A stretch of DNA of 37,941 nt, taken from positions 1 through 37,941 of the forward strand of contig CALMVQ010000376.1 of NCBI GenBank assembly GCA_937873135.1. The letters are read 5' to 3'. This DNA is from an uncultured Scytonema sp. Its GTDB lineage: Bacteria > Cyanobacteriota > Cyanobacteriia > Cyanobacteriales > Nostocaceae. Below the pieces are notes generated by a model. The model saw only the letters and a list, made by a program, of their open reading frames with translations. It had not been told where the DNA came from and did no database searches. The position numbers were made by a program, and so were the translations under genes. Below are positions 31,862 to 37,941 of the stretch, in pieces (the first letter of the stretch is position 1; every line of letters starts with the position of its first letter).

Positions 31862-33541
31862 ATGAAGCTTTCTTATGGACTGCCATTAGTGTTACTTGGT
31901 ACGGCACTAATGATAGGACAGCATCGAGTCGCATCAGCACAAACACTAGCAGATGTCAACGCTATTGCCAAAAAAAATACAGTTCGCGTTGATGGGGGCA
32001 ATACTGGAGCTGGAGTCATTATTAACCGTCCAGGAAACACTTATACTGTGCTTACTAATCAGCAGGTGGTGCGACTAACGGGAAATTATACCATCCAAAC
32101 TTTTGATGGTCGGCGCTATAAGTTTAATCAGAGCATGGTCAAATCTTCAGGTGTGGATTTAGCTGTATTGCAACTTTTAGATGTGCAAGGTTGCTTGGGA
32201 GGAATTAATCGACGACTCCAAACCAATCCTGAAACAAACATCACAGATGATTTTGACATTCCTATTAATACTTATAAGATACTGACATCAGCAGCTGTAA
32301 CTGTTCCAACACAAACTATAGCACAACCTGCTCAACCCCCACAGCCAAGAATACAGCTACTGCAACCTACATCATCACAAGTAGTTTCAGATCCTAAGAA
32401 ATTAATAGACGAAGTTTGGCAAATTGTTGCACGTCAATATGTAGACGGGACTTTCAATAAACTAGATTGGCCAGCTGTTCGTCGTGAGTATCTAAGCAAG
32501 TCCTACAGCAGTAACCAAGAAGCTTATAAGTCTATCCGAGAAATGCTCAAGAAGCTCGATGATCCTTATACTCGGTTTATGAATCCAGAGGAATTCAAAA
32601 GTCTACGAATTGATACCTCTGGTCAACTGACAGGTATTGGAATTACAATCGGTCAAGATGAAAAGACGAAAAAGCTGATTGTAATTGCACCGATTGAGGA
32701 TACACCTGCATTCAAAGCTGGTTTGTTGGCGAAGGATATTATCACCAAAATTGACGGGAAAAGCACAGAAGGGATGGATACTAACGTGGCAGTATCCTTA
32801 ATTCGAGGTAAAGCGGGAACTTTAGTCAACCTGACAATTGACAGAAACGGTCAACAAAAAGAATTTAACATCACACGGGCGAAGATAGAAATTCATCCGT
32901 TGAAGTATTCTGAACAAAAAACTCCCATAGGCAATGTAGGCTACATTCGCTTGAACCAGTTTAGTGCCAATGCGGGTAAGGAAATGCAAAACGCCATCAC
33001 AAATTTAGAAAGCAAACAAGTGGCTGGATATATCTTGGATTTGCGTAATAATCCAGGGGGTTTACTATTCGCCAGCATAGAAATTGCCAAGATGTGGCTG
33101 GATAAAGGCACAATCGTCTCTATTCGGGAACGACTTGGAAAAGGCGATCGCGAAGTAGCTTCTGGACATCCTTTGACAAATAAACCGTTAGTCATACTGG
33201 TGGATAAAGGTTCAGCAAGTGCTAGTGAAATTCTCTCCGGAGCCTTGCAGGATAACAAGCGTGCTGAATTGGTAGGGACTCGCACCTTTGGAAAAGGACT
33301 GGTACAATCGGTGCGTTCCTTAGGAGATGGTTCGGGATTGGCAGTTACAATTGCTAAGTATTATACACCTCTCAATCATGATATTAATAAGCGTGGCATT
33401 GAACCAGATGTCAAAGTAGAATTGACAGATGCTCAGCGTCAAAACCTGTGGCTCCACGAGCGCGATAAAATTGGTACCATACAAGATCCTCAGTTTGCTA
33501 AAGCTGTGGAAGTGTTAAGCAGAAAAATTAGCAACCGATGA
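31862..33541 (+). CDS. chimera of trypsin-like N-terminus and S41 C-terminal processing protease
   Basis: 559 residues with GAGG upstream of the ATG. Residues 1-26 are a signal peptide (cleavage near ASAQ). Residues 30-105 resemble the first half of a trypsin-like protease (NTGAGVIINRPGNTYTVLTN, DGRRYKFN, GVDLAVLQ), but the catalytic His is Gln (TNQQVV). From about 175 a complete CtpA-like S41 protease follows: VWQIVARQYVDGTFNKLDWP, a PDZ domain (LTGIGITIG...IEDTPAFKAGLL), then GSASASE with the Ser (453/455) and FGKG with Lys478. The S41 half should be an active periplasmic/lumenal tail-specific protease. Its own signal peptide is replaced by the trypsin-like leader. Confidence 0.85.
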   Translation: MKLSYGLPLVLLGTALMIGQHRVASAQTLADVNAIAKKNTVRVDGGNTGAGVIINRPGNTYTVLTNQQVVRLTGNYTIQTFDGRRYKFNQSMVKSSGVDLAVLQLLDVQGCLGGINRRLQTNPETNITDDFDIPINTYKILTSAAVTVPTQTIAQPAQPPQPRIQLLQPTSSQVVSDPKKLIDEVWQIVARQYVDGTFNKLDWPAVRREYLSKSYSSNQEAYKSIREMLKKLDDPYTRFMNPEEFKSLRIDTSGQLTGIGITIGQDEKTKKLIVIAPIEDTPAFKAGLLAKDIITKIDGKSTEGMDTNVAVSLIRGKAGTLVNLTIDRNGQQKEFNITRAKIEIHPLKYSEQKTPIGNVGYIRLNQFSANAGKEMQNAITNLESKQVAGYILDLRNNPGGLLFASIEIAKMWLDKGTIVSIRERLGKGDREVASGHPLTNKPLVILVDKGSASASEILSGALQDNKRAELVGTRTFGKGLVQSVRSLGDGSGLAVTIAKYYTPLNHDINKRGIEPDVKVELTDAQRQNLWLHERDKIGTIQDPQFAKAVEVLSRKISNR

Positions 33542-33606
33542 CGCGTAAGTGGTTATAGCGTAGAACATTTGAGGATGGATAAAAATCAACTATACTAGTA
33601 ACTTTT

Positions 33607-33705
33607 ATGACTCAAACACTACCATTACAAAAGCTATATACCTTCGACGAATTTATCGAATGGTATCCGGAAAACTCAGAAGTACAATCAAGAAACTATC
33701 GGTAG
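33607..33705 (+). pseudogene. Uma2 N-terminal fragment
   Basis: ATG 33607 opens MTQTLPLQKLYTFDEFIEWY, PENSE, the usual start of a Uma2 protein ('TFEEFLEWYPE.GRYELHDG'), then shifts frame and stops after 32 codons. Only the first strand and helix are present; no catalytic residues. Confidence 0.55.
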
Positions 33706-33833
33706 TGAAACACCTTTGATAAAAAGTTTGTGAAAAGATCTCAGGAGTTAACGACATGTGAAGTCAAAAAACCTTGAGATTACTTGCGTTATTAATCGAG
33801 GCGATCACGCATACTCTGCACTGCGAACGATGC

Positions 33834-33874
33834 TGCATATTTGTACTTAACGTTTTTTCAAGGAAATCGTTCAG
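33834..33874. repeat. 41-bp dispersed repeat, copy 2
   Basis: Second copy of the repeat at 28895-28935, same orientation, three substitutions. Located in the gap before the COP23 gene. Confidence 0.55.
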
Positions 33875-33988
33875 TTTTAATGATATATCTTTAAGTACCA
33901 TCCGAAATGCTGCAACTATAGTTTGTAGCTAGGTGTGTTTTGACAAAACTTCTAAGATGTACCTTCTGGTAAAAGTTGCAGTATATTT

Positions 33989-34606
33989 ATGAGACTAGGA
34001 TTATTTGGTAACGTGTTGACAAGGGTGATGAGAGTTTTCAGTATAACAACGCTGACTGCGTTGACTACAACAACAATCATCAATCAGCCTAGCTATGCAA
34101 ATGGCAATAAGTTCTTCTGCACTAAAAGCAACGGTGTACCAGTGACTATGGTAAGTACCTCGCGAGGAAATGAACCATTCATTCGCTGGGTAGTTAAAGA
34201 TTTTAGTCCTTCAGGTTTTACACCGCAGAGACGCTGTGAAGTCGTTTCTGGGAGATTGCAACGCTATTATGATAATGGTACACTGTACATCACTAGTAGA
34301 AACAATCTCAATGGTTATCCCGTGCTGTGCGTTGCCGATCGCCAAGGTGGTTCTTGCCCAGACGAAAACCTGCTAGTCACCCTCAAACCAGGAACTGATA
34401 CCGGGCGTGTGCTCAAACAAATACTAGATTTCCGTCGTGGTGCTGACGTGAAACCTGTAGAACTCAGTGGTAGTCAGTACGTAACCTATTACGATGGTGA
34501 TTTATACCTTGATGTTAAGAAACTTGTAGACATTGACAGTGCAGTAGGTAGAACGCCTACTACAACAAGCAACAATCGCAAAGTCGCACCTGAGCCTCGC
34601 TTTTAA
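33989..34606 (+). CDS. COP23-domain secreted protein
   Basis: 205 residues. A signal peptide (VFSITTLTALTTTTIINQPS, cleavage near SYAN) precedes a COP23 domain: KFFCTKSNGVPVTMVSTSRG, FIRWVVKDF, RCEVVSGRLQRYYDNG, VLCVADRQGGSCPDENLLVTL. Four cysteines probably form disulfides outside the cytosol. COP23 was first noted as a circadian oscillating membrane-associated protein of a unicellular cyanobacterium; the function remains unclear. Followed after 25 bp by a trypsin-like protease, so an operon is likely. Confidence 0.82.
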   Translation: MRLGLFGNVLTRVMRVFSITTLTALTTTTIINQPSYANGNKFFCTKSNGVPVTMVSTSRGNEPFIRWVVKDFSPSGFTPQRRCEVVSGRLQRYYDNGTLYITSRNNLNGYPVLCVADRQGGSCPDENLLVTLKPGTDTGRVLKQILDFRRGADVKPVELSGSQYVTYYDGDLYLDVKKLVDIDSAVGRTPTTTSNNRKVAPEPRF

Positions 34607-34631
34607 TTCTTAGTCGTGGAGTCAACAAAAG

Positions 34632-35522
34632 ATGAGGTGGAGGTGGTTACGGCAAGGAATCGGGAATACACTGCTTGTGGTTGCTTGTGTTGGTGGAATT
34701 GCGATCGCCCTACCAAGACAGCAACCAATTTCTGTAACTTGTCAGAATGCGGGTTGCAACCTTCCGATTCCAAAAGCGAAAACGACACAACAGCTGCAAG
34801 AAATGTCTCTTGCAATTACGGTGAAAGTTTTGTCAAAAGAGTTACTGGGGACAGGAACTTTGCTGAAAAGGGAAGGGCAGATATATACTGTGATTACCAA
34901 TGCTCACGTACTTAGAGCCGACGCTCCCCCATATCAAATTCAAACGCCAGATGGGCGTATTTACCCAGTTGTGGTTGCCAAGGCAGTTCAATTTCAAGGT
35001 AATGATTTAGCTTTATTGCAGTTTCGGAGCAATGAGGCAGTTTATGCAGTTGCAACTGTAGGAGATTCATCCAGCTTGAAAGTAGGGGAGAAGGTGTTTG
35101 TTGGCGGATTTACAAACAACCGAACACAGAAAAACCTCACCCCCAACCCTTCTGGGCTTGCAGAGAAGGGTGTTTTCGAGAAATTTGTTTTTACAGAGGG
35201 TGAGGTTTCGTTAGTGCTGAACAAGGCTTTAGAAGGCGGCTACCAAATTGGGTATACCAATGACATTCGCAAAGGTATGAGTGGCGCACCGTTACTGAAT
35301 CATCTTGGTGAGGTTGTAGGTATCAATGGGTTGCATAAAGATCCAGTGTGGGATGCTCCCGAATTGTACTTGGATGGCTCCCAGCCTAATAAACCTTTGC
35401 AAGATCTCATTACTCACTCTAGCTTGGCAGTGCCAATAAAAACAGTAGTGCAACTGGCTCCAAAATTTGTCACCCCAACGCCTGATCAAGGTGTAAATAC
35501 GGTAAAGTTGGATTCTGTCTGA
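34632..35522 (+). CDS. secreted trypsin-like serine protease
   Basis: 296 residues. A membrane/signal segment (GNTLLVVACVGGIAIALPRQ) is followed by a chymotrypsin-fold protease: His92 in VITNAHVL, Asp125 in GNDLALLQF and Ser217 in GMSGAPLL, so the triad is complete. Two cysteines follow the leader (VTCQNAGCNL). Residues 167-192 (NLTPNPSGLAEKGVFEKFVF) come from a palindromic repeat inserted in frame (35132-35208). The family (Trypsin_2/HtrA-like without PDZ) is common in Nostocales and usually sits beside COP23. Its 3' end is copied at 37499-37810. Confidence 0.85.
   Translation: MRWRWLRQGIGNTLLVVACVGGIAIALPRQQPISVTCQNAGCNLPIPKAKTTQQLQEMSLAITVKVLSKELLGTGTLLKREGQIYTVITNAHVLRADAPPYQIQTPDGRIYPVVVAKAVQFQGNDLALLQFRSNEAVYAVATVGDSSSLKVGEKVFVGGFTNNRTQKNLTPNPSGLAEKGVFEKFVFTEGEVSLVLNKALEGGYQIGYTNDIRKGMSGAPLLNHLGEVVGINGLHKDPVWDAPELYLDGSQPNKPLQDLITHSSLAVPIKTVVQLAPKFVTPTPDQGVNTVKLDSV
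35132..35208. repeat. palindromic repeat inserted in frame in a protease gene
   Basis: aaacctcaccc (35132-35142) and gggtgaggttt (35198-35208) are perfect 11-bp ends around a core containing aaccct...agaagggtg. The 77-bp insert keeps the protease frame open and encodes LTPNPSG, a peptide typically produced by translated cyanobacterial repeats. Bases on both sides are normal protease sequence. Confidence 0.6.
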
Positions 35523-35576
35523 AAATTGTCTGATGCGACTTTATTCGGTTTCGGGCTTGAAAAGCTAATTAGAGAA
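35265..35576. repeat. duplicated protease 3' segment, copy 1 (312 bp)
   Basis: Matches 37499-37810 at a constant offset of 2234 bp, with only a handful of substitutions and no indels. It covers the last 86 codons of the protease plus 54 bp of downstream DNA. Confidence 0.85.
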
Positions 35577-35604
35577 CAGATATGGAAGTTCAAGGTGATG
35601 TGCA

Positions 35605-36267
35605 TTAATGGTTTCCTTGAGTTTGATGCCACCAAGCTCGTAATGATTGCACCGCCTCAATTTCGTCTTCTTTGGCTTGTTCTAAAAAGGTATACAGCCG
35701 CTCTTTGTGTACCTGAGGAAATATGGGGCTGACTTCCACTTCCACATAAACTCCTTTCTGAAGCTGATAAATTCTCCATACCTTACCATTGAAGCGCCAA
35801 AATTCTGGGACTCCAAGGCTGGAATAGAATTTATTTTTAGCAATATCCGTGTGGGTGATATCAATCTCAACTACCAAATCCGGAGGTGGATCTTGACTAA
35901 AATTCACATTCCGACCTTTCACCAAAGGTTGATTTTGAATGTAATAAGCATTATCGGGTTCTGCAGCTTTCTTGAGCCGAGGGTAGTTCATTGTGGTTGA
36001 ACCCATCGTCTTCAGTCGCAGCCCCATCAGTTCAACCAGCGTCAAGATGAAGCGTTCAATCAAACGACCGAAAAACTCGTGATCTTCTAAAGGCACCGTA
36101 ATCTCTAACACTCCATCGTCGTAGGTTAACCGAGAACTACGGGATTGAGGCAGTGCATCCAGAATTTGGTGATACGCTTCCCACGATAAACCAGGAAGCA
36201 CTACCCTTTGCTCTCCGATAGGCAGCATAGTTTTTTGAATTAAATTTTTCTGAGTGGGTTTAGACAT
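35605..36267 (-). CDS. Uma2-family (DUF820) putative endonuclease
   Basis: 220 residues with ATG start. Uma2 core: RLTYDDGVLEITVPL, AAEPDNAYYIQNQ (acidic), PPDLVVEIDITHTDIAKNKF (Glu then Lys) and SLGVPEFWRFNGKVWR. Slightly longer N-terminus (QRVVLPGLSWEAYHQILDAL) than the other copies. The insertion of this gene and the HTH cassette lies between the two copies of the protease 3' end. Confidence 0.85.
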   Translation of the reverse strand: MSKPTQKNLIQKTMLPIGEQRVVLPGLSWEAYHQILDALPQSRSSRLTYDDGVLEITVPLEDHEFFGRLIERFILTLVELMGLRLKTMGSTTMNYPRLKKAAEPDNAYYIQNQPLVKGRNVNFSQDPPPDLVVEIDITHTDIAKNKFYSSLGVPEFWRFNGKVWRIYQLQKGVYVEVEVSPIFPQVHKERLYTFLEQAKEDEIEAVQSLRAWWHQTQGNH

Positions 36268-36308
36268 AAGTATTTAGTTAAACTGAAATTAAAATCGCTA
36301 GTCCAACA

Positions 36309-36342
36309 AGATCCCCGACTTCGTAAGAGTTGTCGGGGATCT
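36309..36342. repeat. agatccccgac palindrome, copy 2
   Basis: agatccccgac (36309-36319) and gtcggggatct (36332-36342) with centre ttcgtaagagtt, the inverse of copy 1 at 21300-21333 apart from one base. It lies just downstream of the duplicated HTH gene and could stop transcription from either side. Confidence 0.6.
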
Positions 36343-36359
36343 GTGTTTTTTGGTAAGGC

Positions 36360-36878
36360 TTAGGATGCTACCTTGAAAGTAGTATTCACATTTTCGGTTT
36401 GCCGAATAGTAGCTAAATGCTCTTTGTAAAAATCATCTAATTCAGCGACAAATTTACCTTCTTGGAGCTTAATTCCCAAAGCATCGCTGACAGCTAAGAA
36501 ATCCACAAAAGAAGCATTTTGGTAATCTTTCTCTTCAAAGGAACTAATTTTTTCCTCTGGACGATCGCATAAAATTGACAGTTCATATAAATTTATTTTG
36601 AAAGCGATTCTTGCTTTTATTAACACGTCTGATAATTTATTCATACTATTAACTGTCAATATTATTGGCTTATCTAAGTCATGAGCAACAAGGATTTCGT
36701 ACTCAGTAATTTCATTTAAGAGCGATTGTCTGAGCGCTTCGTTCGAGTCTTGTAATAATTGCCATCCGTCGGGATCTTTTAATCTTTTCTCTTCATTTTC
36801 TTGGAGTTTACGGTTTGCCTCCTTAAACTTTTCTGCCCATTTTTTTGAGTATTCGTACTGCTTTTCATTCTTAATCAT
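36360..36878 (-). CDS. HigA-like helix-turn-helix protein, copy 2
   Basis: 172 residues from ATG 36878 (ATGA overlap with the upstream stop). The same architecture as the protein at 29028-29546, with about 25 differing residues. Changes cluster before the HTH (YEILVAHDLDKPIILTVNSM) and just after it (CDRPEEKISSFEEKDYQNAS), while the C-terminus (HLATIRQTENVNTTFKVAS) is unchanged. Such divergence near the recognition helix could give the copies different DNA or partner specificity. Confidence 0.7.
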   Translation of the reverse strand: MIKNEKQYEYSKKWAEKFKEANRKLQENEEKRLKDPDGWQLLQDSNEALRQSLLNEITEYEILVAHDLDKPIILTVNSMNKLSDVLIKARIAFKINLYELSILCDRPEEKISSFEEKDYQNASFVDFLAVSDALGIKLQEGKFVAELDDFYKEHLATIRQTENVNTTFKVAS

Positions 36879-37318
36879 GGTTCCCACCTCAATAAATCAA
36901 TAGCGATTATACCTTTACGATTTTGTTCCCGATCTCGCTGAAAAAACTCTATTGACATTGTAGACTCATCTACAGGTTGGTCTGATGGATATATTTCACC
37001 TTTATACTTAGCTTTTTGTGTCGCTTTGTCATAAAAATCTAATATTATGGGTGCATTTTTTCTCAAGTAATTTATATCGACATCATCTCTGTCCCAACAC
37101 ATGTCGAAATCTTCTGGATCGAGTTTATTAGTAACAAAACTGCCGTTTATGTATGCGCTCCTACAGCCAGCAGCTTTTAATTGTGCCATTGCTACTTCCA
37201 AACCCCGAATCATTTGTGCCCGTTTGGGTGTATATCCAAATCGCTCTTTAAACTCAGCCCAATCGCAAAAATGTAACCCTGGTGGTAGGTTTCCGTTTTC
37301 ATCAAAGTTAGGTACCAC
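36875..37318 (-). CDS. DUF6932-type nucleotidyltransferase-like protein, copy 2
   Basis: 147 residues, about 90% identical to the copy at 29543-29986. The GSF...ED(F)D active-site block is intact (YINGSFVTNKLDPEDFDMCW). The start codon is GTG (37318) where the other copy has ATG, perhaps lowering translation. Differences include THKLAPED to TNKLDPED and SIDFF to SIEFF (conservative at the third acid). Confidence 0.7.
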   Translation of the reverse strand: MVPNFDENGNLPPGLHFCDWAEFKERFGYTPKRAQMIRGLEVAMAQLKAAGCRSAYINGSFVTNKLDPEDFDMCWDRDDVDINYLRKNAPIILDFYDKATQKAKYKGEIYPSDQPVDESTMSIEFFQRDREQNRKGIIAIDLLRWEP

Positions 37319-37396
37319 TATAGTCTATAAAGTGTGATTACGAATTGAGTTTATTTTAAAATTATTTATATTTATGAATTTTTCATCCCGGTTTAA

Positions 37397-37756
37397 TGTA
37401 GCTTTTGGTCTGATGGGTACAGTAGTTATCCCACTGGTATAAGTTCAAGTGGCGATCGCCTGAATGCTGGTTTATGTGTCACTAATAATACCGAGAAAAT
37501 TCGCAAAGGTATGAGTGGCGCACCGTTACTGAATCATCTTGGTGAGGTTGTGGGTATCAATGGGTTGCATAAAGATCCAGTGTGGGATGCTCCCGAATTG
37601 TACTTGGATGGCTCCCAGCCTAATAAACCTTTGCAAGATCTCATTACTCACTCTAGCTTGGCAGTGCCAATAAAAACAGTAGTGCAACTGGCTCCAAAAT
37701 TTGTCACCCCAACGCCTGATCAAGGTGTAAATACGGTAAATTTGGATTCTGTATGA
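37397..37756 (+). pseudogene. trypsin-like protease C-terminal fragment with foreign 5' piece
   Basis: The frame is open from 37397 and ends at TGA 37754-37756. Its last 86 codons are the copy of the protease 3' end, including Ser in GMSGAPLL, but His and Asp of the triad are missing. The 34 residues before that (SDGYSSYPTGISSSGDRLNA GLC) are unrelated and unidentified. In another frame just upstream (37374-37442) is a signal-peptide-like leader, MNFSSRFNVAFGLMGTVVIP, that stops after 22 residues. Probably non-functional. Confidence 0.6.
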
Positions 37757-37810
37757 AAATTGTCTGATGCGACTTTATTCGGTTTCGGGCAACAAAAGCT
37801 AATTAGAGAA
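37499..37810. repeat. duplicated protease 3' segment, copy 2 (312 bp)
   Basis: Copy of 35265-35576. It ends at agagaa, exactly before the start region of the next protease gene. Confidence 0.85.
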
Positions 37811-37816
37811 TATATG

Positions 37817-37941
37817 ATGAAGCTTTCTTATGGAATTCCAATAGTATTGCTTAGTGCGGCAGTGGTGATAGTACAGCCTCAAATCGCAAAAGCACTATCA
37901 AAAGAAGAAGTCAACGCCATTGCTAAACAAATTACAGTTCG
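37817..37941 (+). CDS. trypsin-like secreted protease, 5' part (runs off the window)
   Basis: ATG 37817 opens MKLSYGIPIVLLSAAVVIVQ, PQIAKALSKEEVNAIAKQIT, a paralog of the first 42 residues of the chimera at 31862 (MKLSYGLPLVLLGTALMIGQ...DVNAIAKKNTVR). Signal peptide likely. The gene continues past the window; it is probably an intact trypsin-like protease and may show what the chimera's N-terminus looked like before fusion. Confidence 0.7.
   Translation, partial: MKLSYGIPIVLLSAAVVIVQPQIAKALSKEEVNAIAKQITV

Larger units (their letters stand above)
36353..37318. repeat. duplicated cassette, copy 2 (966 bp)
   Basis: Second copy of 29021-29986 in the same orientation, 7332 bp away, without indels. 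Both reading frames remain open, which argues for maintained function or very recent copying. Confidence 0.85.

Overview
The window reads as chromosomal DNA of a filamentous cyanobacterium of the Nostocales type. The octamer GCGATCGC (HIP1) recurs throughout. Many proteins belong to families that are almost exclusively cyanobacterial (COP23, DUF4112, DUF6887/DUF6888, lumenal pentapeptide-repeat proteins, expanded Uma2 nucleases). Intergenic DNA is full of small palindromic repeats and MITEs. Names rest on motifs read by eye; no database search was run.

Left part (1-21.3 kb) is mostly ordinary chromosome: a YIP1-family membrane protein, an alpha/beta-fold membrane-anchored protein, an SDR/flavin-monooxygenase operon (3458-5633), a secreted peptidoglycan-binding protein, a paired active/inactive M16 peptidase (6911-9510), purK behind a lumenal pentapeptide-repeat gene, thrC, DUF4112 and several conserved unknowns. 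Two apparently intact toxin-antitoxin (TA) modules lie here: VapBC (12675-13273) and DUF1778/GNAT (14687-15476). Gaps hold structured elements: a three-hairpin element near 9.7-9.84 kb, a long-range folded element at 13.97-14.12 kb, and three tandem 80-bp units at 14.25-14.49 kb.

Middle part (21.4-31.9 kb) is an accessory region dense with gene wreckage. Intact genes are Uma2 nucleases (21467, 28018), a RelBE-like pair (26814-27325), an HTH + nucleotidyltransferase-like pair (29028-29986) and DUF6887/DUF6888. Between them I read remnants of an MqsR toxin, a HicA toxin, a PD-(D/E)XK-type ORF, an antitoxin split by a MITE, an IscB-like HNH domain, an Hsp70 N-terminus, a Ser/Thr kinase N-terminus, a UPF0175 antitoxin and DUF4926. 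The most unusual gene is at 24624-25547: a glycine-rich membrane-like N-terminus joined in frame to a telomere-resolvase (protelomerase)-like catalytic domain that stops just before the expected catalytic tyrosine.

Right part (31.9-37.9 kb) is a family of secreted proteases and local duplications. A chimera joins a defective trypsin-like N-terminus to a complete S41 C-terminal processing protease. It is followed by a COP23 protein and a trypsin-like protease carrying an in-frame palindromic insertion. The last 312 bp of that protease gene are copied 2234 bp downstream. The 966-bp HTH/nucleotidyltransferase cassette is also copied (29021-29986 and 36353-37318), with no length change. The window ends inside another trypsin-like gene paralogous to the start of the chimera. 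The picture is a hot spot where TA modules, MITEs and proteases are repeatedly copied, cut and fused.
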